From: Gnetum montanum
Lineage: Eukaryota > Streptophyta > Gnetopsida > Gnetales > Gnetaceae
Assembly (NCBI GenBank): GCA_015680685.1
Contig: MNCI01036652.1
Span: 272,694 to 336,693 of the forward strand
Reading direction: 5' to 3'
DNA length: 64,000 bases
In this document: positions 22,061-35,300 of the stretch, piece after piece
Layout of the letters: each line of letters begins with the position of its first letter
Position numbering within the stretch: position 1 is the stretch's first letter
Program-made: the position numbers and the translations under genes
Notes under the pieces: model-generated
Database searches by the model: none
Seen by the model: only the letters and a program-made list of their open reading frames with translations
What the model was told of the DNA's origin: nothing

Positions 22061-24590
22061 GTTAACTTTGAAACCTGAATCCAAAAGAGCCTTGCACAGT
22101 TTGTTTCTAGCGATCTATAGGTAGATGAGGGGATTCTAAATCTCTTTCTAGGAAGATGGCTAACCTTGATCTAATCTATGATCGCATGGGTCAAAATGAT
22201 AGTATGGAGTTGGGAAGAGTTTTGATTTGAAGGCTACCCAATATGGATTTCAAAGATAGAAGTAGCAACATTGGTAGCCATAGGTGGTTGAGAGGGCTTC
22301 ATGGAAATACTGGTTCTAAAGAATGGCCTCTTATGAGACTTGGATTCATAACTACTTCTCTAAGGAGCTAGCTATAAATTCACTACCCTCATGGCATTTC
22401 TTTACTATGGCTTGGCCAGTATTTCACTCTACATGAATGGAGAGGGTGGCAAAGGTGTTGTTAGTTGTGGTGCAAGAGTGGATGGGTGTTGAGAGGATAA
22501 AAGGAAAATAGAGACTTCCCTTTTGGGGAAGGTGCTTTGTAGTACTCCAAAGGATAGTAGTGATATGGGAAGGAAGTGTGATTGGAGGAGTCACATGGGG
22601 ATATGGCTACTGAACATAGTAGCCATAGGAATCTGGTTAGTGATAAGGTAATTGCTACCTTGGTGGTGGCATCCTACACAACTATGGATGTTGCCACTAC
22701 TGGTACTACTCTTGATGTTAAGGTAATGCTCCACTCGAATAGTAGGCTTGTTGATAGAATTACTATCGATAGTGGCCTTGTGGATAAGGCAACCTCATGA
22801 ATGCTTGTCGTTTTGCTAATCTAAGATTCAAAGCATATGCCCTAAATTCTTGTAGGTGTGACAACACTAGGCAACATCCCTTAGGATGTTCATATTGGCA
22901 AATGTTATAATCATCATCATTGATTTCAGAATCTGCAACCTCCTCTACTACTACAACTTTACCCTTATTCTTGTGATATTCCTATTTGATATTTTTTTTC
23001 TTCCTTCTTTCATGATTACTTCGTCCTTGGTCTCTATGCTCTTCTACAATCTTTAGACCAATTTGGAACTTCTTATTCAAGAAGTGCCACATCTTGTCTA
23101 CCTTAGCCAATATTTTGGTAATAGATTTCTATAGCGGCAAGGTTTTCTTCTGCACCACTTCATCAAGTGGTGCCTCCTCCTCATTATCATAGAAATAGAC
23201 CTCCCTCTTGTGAATGGAGGGTTCTCTATTATATTCTTCTCCACCTTCCCACTTCTTTCGTTCAACTTCTTAGTTGGCCATCTAATCAATACGCCTTTGG
23301 ATCTAATGAGCCCTTAGCTTAGAAAGTCTCCCTTGGGCAAAGACCCCAAGAGTTCTTCTTGTTTCAATTCTAAGTCCATCTATGATATGATGCAGCTAAT
23401 CCCATTGGGAGGATCCATGGCCTAGGCATTGGTGCAAAAGGAAATAGTACCTACCTACGGCTTCATCCACGAACTCATGATTATTTTGTTTTTGGCGTTG
23501 GGTTTGCCTCCACAAATTGGACACTCTAGTGTATGTTTGATACTTATCATTGAACAGCTCTAGCATCATACTTCATTGGCAGATCAATTCTAGTTCTAAG
23601 GACTAGTACCAGCTTTCAACTTCTTTTATGAGTGTCTTAGGAAATAATTTTAGCTTTTTCCATTCATTTTCAATAGTTTGCAAGGTATAGGCATCATGAA
23701 ATGCTTGCAAATGTTTTTGTGGATCTGAATTATATCCCCCCTCAAATCTAGGGATATTGTTCATATCTTACCTTTTGATGTAGTTGTCTTTCAAGTACCT
23801 AGTTGAAATTCTGACTACCGCTAAAATATTCAACATCTTCCTAGTAGCTACCAACAATACATCATAGTCATAATGGTCTCGATGATCCCTATCATGGCCA
23901 TGATGCCTATGATGAGTCCTACTATGCCTTCTCTCTTTGTGATGCTTCTCTTACTTTTGTTGTTCCTACCCCTATTCTCTATTATACTAGAGAGATTTGT
24001 GATCATCCCTATCCCATCATTCATCTTCACCCTACTCTTTGTTGTTCTTTCTTTTGTTCTATCCTCTGCTTCTGCTATTAGAGTTGGAGGAGGAAGATGA
24101 TAAAGATTATGATTAGGGTGAAGAAGAAGGAGAATCAACACTAGAATGATGTTTGTGAAATTCTCTTCTTTGATTCCTACCCTATTCATTGTGTTTATCT
24201 TTGTCCTTATGCTTTTCATTATTCTTGATCTTGGAAAAATGGTTGCGGCTACCATTTTTTGAGGCCCCCTACTCTTAAGAACCATTCTTTCCATCATCAA
24301 GGTTGTTCACAATTGATTGTAACCTTTAATTAAGGGTCTCTCCATTAAGCAAAGTGGGAGAGTTTGTGTATTGGAAGGCACCTAAAAAGAAGTCCTTACG
24401 ATCCTTGTGTTGTTACAAGAATAAATGGGTAGGGAATCTCTTACCTTGTAAAGCCTTATATCATGCTTTCATTTGTCAATCCTTTCTCCTTTAGGCATTG
24501 ATGGGATGATAATTCCTATAGAGGTGGTCCTAGAGTTCATATTCTACATTAAGTCCAATGATGTCCACCTGGATCAGATTGTTCAGGGAA
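22060..24590 (-). pseudogene. gag of fragment A
   Basis: Collinear with gag of B (31300-34002) from the GAACAATCTGATC point onward; the N-terminal part is missing. An Asp/Asn-Ile-Pro-rich core (about 23760), a helical region and the knuckle at about 22890 are traceable on the minus strand. Frames shift repeatedly. Confidence 0.62.
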
Positions 24591-24699
24591 CTCCAGTCCA
24601 AGGATGAACACTATAACTTTCCAATCACTAGGATTTGTTCTAGTGGGCACCTAATTTCTTTATGTGGAGAATAGCAGGGCAATTTCCTCCAACCAATTG

Positions 24700-25772
24700 A
24701 TAATGCTTATAACTTCATTTAGATGGCTAAGTGTTGGATGGTAAACTAGTGGTTCTCCACCACCTGCCAAACCTTGTTGTTGTTGCAATTACTACTCATG
24801 GAGTTTCCAAAGCCTTTTTGTAGCTGCAAGTGCCTTTGGTGTGGTTTCTCTTGTAGGTGGTGGTGGTGGCCTCTCTTATCTCTATAGCTTCATTGTTGCC
24901 TTATCCTTCATCATCTCCTACCAGTATGTGACAAAAGCATGATGGACTACATCATTGGCATAGTGTGCTATGCTTTCCCTTTTGCAAAGTTTTCTGATGA
25001 GGCATGAAAAGGGGAGTGTCTTCCTTTTTTCTTTTTTTTGAAACACTTTTCTATCTCCAGATAGATAGATTGTGAAAATTTGATAGAAAATTTTTTTCTT
25101 AGAGCGACGCATGCATGGCTGGAGAAGGCTATGACTTTGGTTTACCTCACTATGCGGTTTAGGTAATAGACTACAATCTTGAAATAGATATAGTCCATCT
25201 TTTTGAATGCATCGTACCCCTTATGATCCACCCCATAGTAGTGCTAGACCCACTCTTTCTTAACTTTTGGATCTGCCTTGGTTGAGATTTCTATCAATGT
25301 TACCCTCATGTTAGGCAAATCAAGGACATCTAAAATGGCCTCAATTGAGTATGAGACTATAATATCTTTAATTTTAATTGTCATGTCTCCTTGTTAGTTG
25401 CTCCTGAGCAGGTAAGTCTTCCTCATGTATCATTCTCCACTAGAGGAGAGAATGGGTGACCCCTATAGTTGAGTGCGGACTTCCTCTAGTGATAATTCTA
25501 AGAAAGGGTCCAAAGTTCAATTCTTGGAGAACTGAACTCTAAACCTCCTTAGTTTAGATTTGCTCTAGATAGGTCTCAATTAATGTGACCTCAAGATTAC
25601 GTCTTGGTCTTGGAGTCTCATCTTGCCTAGATTGGTCAATTTTAGCATTTAGAATTATCAAACAGATTTCACTTTAGGTTCTTTTTGAAGAGGTCCCATT
25701 GCATGTGTTGCTTTAGCCTCTTATTCTTGGGTCTATTGTGATTGTTGCTGGTCCCTTCCTCCTCTTGGCCAC
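24700..25772 (-). pseudogene. ORF2 of element B, plant transposon-protein-like
   Basis: A start like G1's (MAPKR in G1; here GTG, then AKRRKGPATITID) opens at 25772. Text then runs through KDIIVSYSIEAILDVLDLPN (about 25360), HYYGVDHKGYDAFKKMDYIY, RKKFSIKFSQSIYL and LPFSCLIRKLCKRESIAHY (24990-24960) to ATKRLWKLHE (about 24800). The layout recalls the plant domain Pfam calls Transposase_32 (PF20167) found in Athila-like elements; I judge this from memory of the family pattern. At least two shifts and several stops. Its role is unknown. Confidence 0.5.
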
Positions 25773-27849
25773 TTTTCCTTTAGCTGGGAAGGTCCTCTCC
25801 TAGTTCTTTGCTATTTAGTGTCATATATGATCACAAACATAATCCTATATTATAACCCTTAGTTCTTTTTTATACATTTCTCATTGGATTAGGTTACACA
25901 TGGCAAGTTTGTTATTTTATTAATCAACTACTAGAGTTTGTTTATGAGATTTAACCCTGTATAGGATGAGTATTTTAATGTTATTTTTAAGGGCAATCCT
26001 TGGGGAATTAGAAAAATTTCAAAAAATTCTGAAAATTTTTCTATCATAAACTAAATATTTGTGGTTTCTACAACATAAAGCTTACTACTGGTAGCTTAGG
26101 AATAGAAGAATAAGGTGAAATGAGTGAATGGTTTGCATTTTACTATGCTTGAAAGGTCTCTAGGCTCTATAAATTGCAAAAAATCCTCATTCATTTGAAG
26201 GCAAATGGTGAGAATTTGGCTAAGTATCTCACATATTTATACTATTTTTGAGCTGCATCAATGGGGATGCATCAACAAGGATGTGTCGATGCAACTATTT
26301 TAAGAAAATTTTTGCATTTTAAAACTAAGTATTTTAGAAGAGTTTGAGGATGAAATAAAAGCCCAAAGAAAGCTAGAAAAGCCTAGAAGGATGGAAAAAC
26401 ATGGAAGAGGGTATTAGATTTGATGGGAAAAGGAGATTTGGATAAAAACAAGGATGTCAAAGTGTTGCAAAACTAGACGTTTTACATGATGAAATGATGG
26501 AATTGATTGTAAAATGACCAAGGAATAGAAAGTTTAACTAAAAGAAGACCAAGGGGTATGTAAGTGGGTCCTCCCCAAAGCAAGCTCATGCCATTAACGC
26601 CCTTGCATGCCCTCATACCAAGGAGTTCATAGTCACAAAGGATGATTAATGATCATAGGTAGTTAAAAATTGAATCCATGAATGAGAACATTGAAGGGTT
26701 ATGACATACTAAAATAGACACATTAATTGGCCATGATAGGAGGTAGTGAGGTGGTTGATGACAAGGACAGAGGGATGGAAAAGAGAGAGTTGGAAGAAAG
26801 TTTTTTATCATGGTTACATGAAGTCCTTATGGAGCTTGTGTTTAAGATGACCAGATACTATCCCATCCTCAGTTGGAACCAAATCCATCCTCATTCAGTG
26901 ACTTTGCATTACCATATTTTGACTGTTCAACCAACAAGAATCCATGACCACTTCCAAAGATCAACCACTACTCCAAGTAGAGAAGAAAAGAGAAGTAGGA
27001 AGATAAGAAGGGCCTTAGTTACAAGGGTGCCTTCAAGCATAGGTAAAATGTCTTTCCAGCACCATAACTAGTGCTTGTAGTATGTTATTGTGTCTAAGGG
27101 ATGTGCTTTGAATTCCCATGTGTTGTTTTTTTCATGAGAACCTCACCATGCAAAGAGATGCTTCCTACTATTTGTCAACAATATGAGTGATGAGAGACCA
27201 ATGAGAATACCCATAAAACTTAAGAAGGAAGTTGGTTACAGAAGGTGACAAATCCCCTTGAAGCCACACCATTATCCATTCCACTTGGTTTGTTCCAAGT
27301 CGGTTAAGTATCAAGGTCATTAATTTTTTTAAGTTGCAAGTATAAAAGAACCCCATGCTTCCAAGATAAAAACCCCATAGAATTTAGTGGAATGGGTGGA
27401 TAATGTGGACTCACTACATGATACCATTAGAAAATTAATGCTCCATTAATCGATGACATAATCGTAAGGTGAAATTTAATCATTGAACAAACAATCTAAA
27501 CATGAAATACAGTATGAAATGAACTTCCACTAGTAGTAGTAGCTTGTGGAAAAAGTGTATGATTCCTAATGAATAAACAAATAAGAAAAAAATATGTAAG
27601 AGAAGGTAATCAAAGTAAAATATATAAAATAAAGTGCAAAATATTCAAGAAAATTGAAAATGTAGAAAGAATAGTTAAAACAAAAAGTTAAAAAACAAAG
27701 TAGCCTTTATAGAATCTTAACATGGATGGCCATCTCCCCCATGACTGACTTGGAAGAAGAAGATCTAAAAGATAGAACATGCTTATCCATTAGTTGGGAT
27801 GTCCATGTTACTAGTTAGCCATAGTTCAAGAAAAGATTTTACTTGTTGA
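25773..27849 (-). other. non-coding 3' region of element B
   Basis: Lies between integrase and ORF2. It holds the conserved GGGGAGGACCCACTTA block (26562-26582) and A/T-rich stretches like those after integrase in D. No supported ORF. Confidence 0.55.
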
Positions 27850-28900
27850 ATGTTAACTAACAATCACTTATCTAGGCTAGAAGGGTGGTAAATTGTCATG
27901 GCCTTGGAAGGAAAAGTTGCATGAATAATATAGGTCCTTCCCATAGTGTTTGAAATTTTGTGTGTTGTCATACATGCATGGGGTTCTAATAAAGAACCTT
28001 ATCTCCTAGTTCGAATTTAACTTTTCTTTTCCTTAAGTCATGACATTGTTTGGTGTGTGACTTGTATGCTTCATTCATGGATTGGCCTACTAATTGATTT
28101 TTGTCTAGCATATTTAATACCATTAATCAGTCTCTTTGTACTAGACTCAGATCAAGGTTAAGTTCACAAGCCATTAAAAGTGTAGGAAGCTTTGCTTGGA
28201 CTGGAAGAGCTAGTATTTTTCCATACACTAACTTATAAAGGGAAGAACCGATAAGACGTTTCCAAGTTGACCAATAAGCCTAGAGAGCATCATTACGTGT
28301 CATGCTTCAATCTTTCCTATATTTACTAACAATGCATGTTAGTATCCTAGTTATCTCTCTATTTGTGACTTCTACTTGATCATTAGCTTGAGGATGGTAT
28401 GGAGTTGTTAGTTTGTTTTCCACCCCAAGTGTTGCATCAATTTTCAAAAAGTTACAACTATAAAATGTGTTTATTTGTCAGAAATAAGTTTCCTTGGCAT
28501 ACCAAACCTGTTTACCATATTTTGTTATACAAACCATGCCACTGTAAAGGATGAACAATGAGTGATGGTGGTAACTTTAGCCATTTGATGTGGTAGTCAA
28601 CTGCTATGATGATGTATGCCTTTCCATTAGACATGGGGTTGCTAGGCCTCATAAATTAATGGTCCAAAGATCAAAAGAATCTAGTGGTTGAATCCACTAT
28701 TAGGACCCTTCCATATGTACAGTCATCCTCCCATCTCATTGATAACATTCACATAAATGGAATAACTAATGAGCATCCCTAAAGATGATTAGTTAGTAAT
28801 ATCCTTCCATGAGGATTTTAATGGTTGTCCTCCTTCTAGCATAGTGGCCCCCACATGGGCCTTCATGAGCATCTTGGAGGATTTGAAGTGTTTACCCTTG
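27850..28900 (-). pseudogene. integrase of element B
   Basis: Minus strand starts with DAHEGPCGGHYA (about 28870) and a TIKILMEGYY block, then a Cys-x-x-Cys region. The core TPYHPQAN block (about 28390) precedes the catalytic Glu region. The first catalytic region (normally DFMGP) is eroded. Confidence 0.68.
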
Positions 28901-29139
28901 ATTTCCATGTAGTGTTTAGCTTGGTGAAGAAATTGTTGTTTCTTCTTGGTATTCCATTCTTATGACATCTCCTAAGTGAGTAGATAAGACAAAAAGTCAT
29001 TGTACCAATTAGTACCTTTGGGACTTTACATTTCAATAGTTTTGACAATGAGGAGTTCATTTGGAAATTGGTTAGTTAAAGATCCCTCATTCTCTTTTCT
29101 ATTCCATCGTAATTGAGATAAGTGGTCAGTGACCACATT

Positions 29140-30880
29140 TTTGGTGTCCTTCATATCCATCATGATGAGATCAAACTCCTATAGAATTACTAGTCATCAT
29201 ATGACATGGGGGCTCATCGTTGGTTTATTCATGAGGAACTGAATAGCACTATGATTTGTGTGTACAAAAAGTTGATATCCAAGCACATAGTGCCTAAATT
29301 TCTCTAAAGCATACACCAACATCATGAGCTCTTTTTATATGGTGGTGTAGTTCAACTATGCCTCCATAATGTTTTGACTTGCATAGTGGATGTAGTAAAG
29401 ATAGTTTTAATCATTAAATTATGTAAGCACAACCTCCAAAGCATAGTTGGATGCATTGGTCATAATATAAAATGGTCTAGACTAGTTGGGAGCACATAGA
29501 ATTGGAGTTTCCAAGAGCTTCTACTTTAACTATTGCAATGCATCCTCACATTCCTTGGTTCAAGTGAAAGATGCATACTTCTTTGTTAGCTCTACCAATG
29601 GTTTAGTAATTTTTGAGAAGTTCTTATTGAAGTGCCTATAACAACTAGTGTGGCCAAAGAATGACCTTATATCTATGACTTTTTTAGGTTGCCTGGTGAT
29701 TCTTTAGATGACCCATACTTTATTTGGGTCCACTTTAATCCCTTTGCTTGAGATTCTATGCCCCAATACAATGCCTTCTTAGATCATCAAGTGTCTTTTC
29801 TACCAATTGAGCTTTAAGTTAGTCTTAAAATATCTTTGAAGCACCTTCTAAAGATGGTCCAAGGCTTTTTGGAATGTATCACCATAGGTAAAGAAGTCAT
29901 CCATGAAGACTTCTATCCTACAGCCAATTTGCTACTAAAAGATACTAAGCACTAAGCATTTGGATGTAATAGGAGCATTGAAAATGCCAAATGACATCTT
30001 TCTTTATGCAAAAGTTCTCCAGGGACTTGTAAATGTAGTTTTGGCCTTATCCTATGATGCAATCTAGATTTGGTTATAGCCACTATAACCATCCAAAAAG
30101 TTGTAATAGTAATGCCCTACTATGGTGTCCAACACTTGATCAACAAATGGCAACAAAAAGTGATCCTTGAAGGTTTCAAGGTTCAACAGTCAAAAGTGTA
30201 TGTAGACTCTTCATTTTCCTCCTTTCTTAGGTACAATAACAAGTGGGTTAATCCATTTACTATCTACAATCAAGTAGACGAATCAAGCCTTGAGGAGTTG
30301 TTCAACCTTTTCCTTTACAACCTACTTCAGTTTGGGGTTTAATCTTCTTTGCGGCCGTCTCTTTGGCTTAATGAAGGAGTCTGTATAGATGCAATGTTGG
30401 CATATCCATGAATCTATTCTTATTAATTTGTGATATGACCAAACAAAGATTGTTGACCAATTTTTTACCACCTTTAACAAATTTTGTTTTTATTCCAAAG
30501 CAAGGTTGGCATTGATGATTACCAGCTTACCATTAGTGAGAAAGGCATATTCCATAGTTGCCAGTAAAGCCTTCAATTCAAGGGGCTTTTGTTTAAAGTT
30601 ATCAGGAATCTCCAACTCTCCCCAATCTATGTCACTCTATGTATGGGAGAGTTGGCAATGTAGTTCCTCCATTTCATCCATGTTTTCAATATAGGTGATG
30701 GTGAGGCTCTTTGATGGTTTCATGAACATTGTGGATTTAGCTTAGTGATTTATTATTAATCATTAGGTATCCTCTTATTTTGTGGCTGCTACATACATGC
30801 GTCTTTGAATAACCTTTATTTTAGCACACTAATTGCATGCTTGAAATCAAGTATCTTTGACCATCCATAGTTTCTACTAG
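29140..30880 (-). pseudogene. reverse transcriptase and RNase H of element B
   Basis: Minus-strand blocks include FLDGYSGYN (about 30100), the catalytic FMDDFFTYG (about 29910; both Asp kept), LGH and KNFSKI segments, then the RNase H block with Ala-Ser-Asn-Tyr-type and LEKF-HYVLGYQLFVHTNHSA text near 29250. Stops are frequent. The domain order RT then RNase H then integrase is that of Ty3/gypsy. Confidence 0.74.
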
Positions 30881-31300
30881 CAATGGCACCCTTTGTCACT
30901 ATATGCAATGCATGGAATCCTCTTCTCTACTTTTCCAAATTCATTTTCCTTAAAAATATCCAAGGAAAGGTCTTAAATCCCCATTTTGGCATCAATAGTA
31001 CTTAATAATACCCTTTACATGATGATAGAAAAGTCCCCTTTACAATTTTCCACATGGATCATAAGGAAATCGACAAGATAAGACCACCCACAAATGGTGG
31101 TCACAATGTCCTCCACTAACCCAAGAGAAATAGTGATAGATTAGTCTACAAACTCAAGTCTAATGTTGCTCTTCTTCATAGGAGGCAAGTTCCAAGTTTT
31201 ATACATTTCTTATGACATTAGGCTCACCCCAAAACTTGAGTCTAACAAAGCCTTGTATGGTTCATTTCTTACAGTCTGTAAATAAATAAGAGGTCTCCCA
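30880..31300 (-). pseudogene. protease of element B
   Basis: Minus strand shows ALLDSSFGVSLMS (active-site D-S-G changed to D-S-S), then EMYKTWNLPPMKKSNIRLE and ISKE-GKVEK-type blocks. Two or three stops. Confidence 0.66.
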
Positions 31301-34002
31301 AGATCAAATCATTTCCTAGGAAGGTGACTAGTCTTGATCTAATTAGTGACTTCATTGATCAACATAACAGTGTAGATGTTTAAGATGTTTCGGTTTGAAG
31401 GTGCCTCAATGGTATTGTTAGAGATAGAGATGGCAAGGTTAACAACCATGTCCACCTATGAGGGTTTCATGGGGCTATTGATTCTGAAGAATGGTCTCTT
31501 ACAAGGCTTTGTTTTAGAACCACTCAAATGGATATCCAACTATAGATTTATTGCCCTTTGCGATGTTTCTCTACTATGGTTATGATGGAATTTTACCTTG
31601 CCTGGATGGAGTCGGTGGTAAGGATGTAGTTGGTTATGGTGTAGGAGTTGACGGATGATGTGAAGGATGAAAAGGAAAAGGGGATTCCCCCATTGGAGAA
31701 GGTAATTTGTAGTATTTTGAAGGGTAGTAATGGTGAGGAAAGAAAGTATGGCTAGAGGAGTCTCACAAGGACATAGGTTGTTGGACGTAATATCCATAAG
31801 GGTCTAGCTCTCGATAGGGATACTGTTACCATGGTGGTGGCATCCCCCATGATTGTGGGTGTTTCCAATGTTGATAATACTCCTAAGGTTGAAGAGGTAC
31901 TTCACTTGAAAAGTACGTTGATTAGTGGAACTGCTACATATAGTTGCCTTGCAGATGAGGCAGTTGTTTAGGTGCTTGCCTCTTTGTAAACTTGGGATTT
32001 AACACATACATCCTAGACTTTTACAATTGTGACAACACTAGGAAAAATCCCTTAGGATGTTCATATTAGCAAATCTCACAGCCATCATCATCTATTTCAG
32101 AACCTACAACCTCATCAACTATTATAACCTTCCCCTTGTTTTGATAATAACCCTACTATGTGTCCTTCTTCTTCCTTCTTTCCTGACCACTCTTCCCTTG
32201 GTCCTTTCATTCCTCTATGATTTTTAGAGCTATTTTAAACTTCTCATCAAAGCAATCCCACATTTTATCTACCTTGGCTAATATCTTAGTGATAAATTTC
32301 TATATCAACAAGGTTTTTCTTTGCACCACTTCATCAAGTGGCACCTTTCCATCTAAGTCGTAGAAACTTACCTCCCTTTTACGAATGGACAGATCCTTGT
32401 TATACTCCTCTACCCTTTCTTTCTTTTAAAGTTTTCTTTCTACCCTTTCTTGCTTTTAAAGTTTTCTTTCTTCTTTAGCTACCTAATTAATCAATGTTTG
32501 AATATGAAGGGCTTGCATCTTAGAAATTCTTTCCTAGGCATGAACCCCAAGGGTTTTCCTTATTTCATTTTTGAGGCCATCTATGATATACTAAAGCTAT
32601 TCTCATTGGGAGTACCCATGGCCTAGGCATAGGTGCAATAAAGAGTAGTATCTACCCAGGGCAACATCCAAGGACTTATGATTTTCTTGTTTCCATCTTT
32701 GAATCTGCCTTTGCAAGTTGGATGCTCTAAAGTATATTTGATACTTATCATTGAAGAGTTCTAACATCATACTTCATTGGTGAATTGATTCTGGTTCTAA
32801 GGTCTGGTACTAGCTTTCTACTTCCTTAATGAGTATCTATGAAAATAACTTTATCTTTTGTCATTTATTCTCTATACTTTGCAAGGTACAAGTATCATGA
32901 AAAGCTTGGAGATGATTTTGTGGATCTTAATTATATCCCCCTTCAAACCTAAGGATATTATTCATATCCAACATCTTGATTCTACTATCTTTCTAATGCT
33001 TTGTTGGAATTCTAACTACCTCTAAAATGTTGAGCATATTTTAGGTAGCCAGCAAAGGCTCATCATGGTCATGACGATTACAGTGGCCCCTTTCATGGCC
33101 ATGATGTCTATGATGAGTTTTTCTATGCCTTTAGTCTCTATGATGCTCCTCTTTCCCTTGTGATTGTCCTTGCTTATGATCTTGATTATTTTGATGGGAT
33201 CAATGATCATTTCTTTCCTACCAACCATCTCCATCTTTGTCTTAACTACCCTCCTTTTGTTTCAACTCCTATGCCCCCTATTAAAGTTTGAGAAAGAAGA
33301 CAAAGAGGATGATGAGGATGAAGAAAGAGAACAAAGGAAACAATGCTTACTAGTTTCCCTCCTTCAGTCCCTTCCCTAATCCTCATGCTTTTCATTATCA
33401 TTCTTTTTATTATTATCCCTACACTTAGATGATTTGCTTGGATTCTTATCTTTTAAGGCCCCCTGGTCATGAGACCCAATTTTTCCATTACCAAGGTTCT
33501 CTAGAGTTAACTATAACTTTTGCTCTAGGGTCTTCTTATCATTGAGAGAAAGAGAATTTGTGTATTTGGATTGGCCAAAAAAGAAATCCTCTTCCTCTTT
33601 GTGCTACTACAAAAATAAGTATGTTGGGATCCTCTTGCCTTTAGAGGCCTCATATTGTGCCTCCATCTACTGATCCTACTTATATTAGACCTTGATGGGA
33701 TGATAGTCCTTATACATATAGTTTAGGACTTCATATTCTAAGTTAATTGTAGCGATGCCCAACCTGATGAGATTGTTCATTAACATGGTAGGAACAAATG
33801 GATCTAGACGCAATACTATGTTATCTTCCATATCCCTCTAGTGCATTTATTCATCTTGATGCAGGATGAAGGTGAAACCTAGATAATAGGAATCAAGATG
33901 AGAATAGACAACCCTCAATTGTTGGGACTTTTTTGAGGCTACTCGTTGTTGATTGGATTTGTCTATATGTAGTGAATATTTCTCCCTATGAAAAGAAGAC
34001 AT
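31300..34002 (-). pseudogene. gag of element B
   Basis: ATG at 34002-34000 opens MSSFHREKYSLHIDKSNQQR, aligned to the starts of E and D. It continues as a degraded frame with FTFILHQDE (33890), YHPIK (33700), a helical core and the knuckle near 32090-32055 (C-E-I-C, stop, Y-E-H-P-K-G-F, so a stop plus loss of the last Cys). Ends near the conserved VMLI..VT.WIK..HLP block at 31350. Confidence 0.7.
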
Positions 34003-34129
34003 TAATGATTAATAAAAATAGTGTGTCTTTGATGTTTTAATCTTTTAATAGTTAGTTGTTGAAGGTCTTTATAATGTCCTTGTATAACTTCACAGTTTCA
34101 TCCTACCTAGCGCTCTTAGCTAAACTAAG

Positions 34130-34147
34130 TCCCCGGTAATGGTGCCA
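34130..34147 (-). other. primer binding site, tRNA-Asp type (B)
   Basis: TGGCACCATTACCGGGGA; three mismatches to the tRNA-Asp complement, all transitions. Confidence 0.82.
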
Positions 34148-34148
34148 A

Positions 34149-35037
34149 TGATGAGCAACAAGTATATCCTATGCCCAATCATACAAATCACAAGCATTCA
34201 CTAGTGATCCAGTCAAATTCTATGGACTTAGCTCTTAAGTTCACTCATAATCCTAAACTATGAGTTGAGGAGTTTCATGATCATTGTCTTCCTAACTCAC
34301 ACTTGTGTGCTATGCATATGGTTAAATGTGAGTTAAGGTATATGATAGTTGTTTTTATTTATATTTTTATATTTACATCTTAAGTTCTATATGGAAAAAT
34401 GAATATTTAATGATTAATTACTTTAACTACTTAACTATTCTAAAGGCTAGCTACCCTAACAGAAGTAGTTGTTCCCTCTTGCTGCACACATCTGAAACTC
34501 ACATAAACATTGCTGGACTACCAAGTGGCAATTACTAGGTGTACAAAATGGCCATTACTAGGATTATCAAGCATAATACCTTATGCTCAAAGTAGTCATA
34601 CATATGTGTTCATGGTTAATTACATTAAGTATCTATGACTTGGAATATAACATGTATGGAAAATAAACTACTGGTAAGGAAGATTAAGCTAATCCAAGTG
34701 CTATAATAAATGCCAAAAATCTCAACTTTATTACCATTTAGAACCATGCATCCAAGTACATGGCACTCAAATAAAATTCCATGCAATCTCTTTCATTCAC
34801 ATTGTGGGCAGTTAGAGGAAAATATTCTAACTCCAGAAAAGATAAACTGCAACAGCTTCACTATGCTATGCACACAAGGTGCCATAAATGTAATTGATGC
34901 ACACAATTATATAGACTGCACCTATATCAGTGTTGACATATCTACATTAACACATGTCACCATGTGTCAATGAGGATGCATAAAGGAGTTGTGTCAATGC
35001 ATGCCCATGAACACAACCTGTTTATGATACTTCATCA
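34149..35037 (-). repeat. 5' LTR of element B (889 bp)
   Basis: TGATGAG start and CATCA-type end next to the primer site. Its U3 lacks GATATC palindromes and instead repeats GTTGAC/GTGTCA and ATGCAT words before a TATATAA box (about 34908-34914). Confidence 0.78.
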
Positions 35038-35039
35038 TC

Positions 35040-35300
35040 CTTCCATTATAGTACTTGGATTAGCACTTAGCTTATTTTCAAGCACTTTACTTTAAATGCA
35101 TTTTTATTCTTTTGCACTTAGGAAATTAATACTTTATTTCATAACAACATGAGTATGACCACTTCAAGCATGATATGTTAATGCTTGGTCATCCTAGCAA
35201 CAAATACTTAGTACACCCACCAGTGGACACCTAGTAAATGGGAACCCACAGTAGATGAAGAACTACCTTAAGGGCAAGGTTACTTGCTAAATTAAAATAA
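35040..35300 (+). repeat. gypsy LTR fragment, opposite orientation to B
   Basis: Contains GCACTTTACTTTAAATGCA, ATGACCACTTCAAGCAT and CTAGTAAATGGGAAC-type blocks that match the R/U5 part of D's LTR (37850-38020). Both LTR ends are missing. It lies head to head against B's LTR. Confidence 0.6.

Larger units (their letters stand above)
20857..24590 (-). mobile_element. Ty3/gypsy fragment A (gag, protease, start of RT)
   Basis: No LTR or primer site. On the minus strand gag starts mid-protein at about 24590, followed by protease and the first part of RT, which is cut at 20857. The gag knuckle (near 22905-22870) reads Y-N-I-C-Q-Y-E-H-P-K-G-C, with the first Cys changed. Many stops. It abuts the end of element B's ORF2 on the right and a copia-like LTR on the left, so both ends are rearrangement junctions. 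Confidence 0.75.
24600..35037 (-). mobile_element. Ty3/gypsy element B with a third ORF, 3' LTR missing
   Basis: Minus-strand order: 5' LTR (35037-34149), primer site, gag, protease, RT-RNase H, integrase, long 3' region, ORF2 (25772-24700). It then runs into gag of fragment A at about 24600 with no 3' LTR. Total length about 10.4 kb. Relatives in the window lack ORF2 (D) or have a short form (G1). All frames are broken. Confidence 0.82.

Noticed and set aside
23848-24300. 150-residue open frame, minus strand, Met/Ile-rich
   Set aside because: It lies in the gag region of fragment A in a frame that does not match relatives; the low-complexity Ile/Met/Arg composition suggests a shadow.
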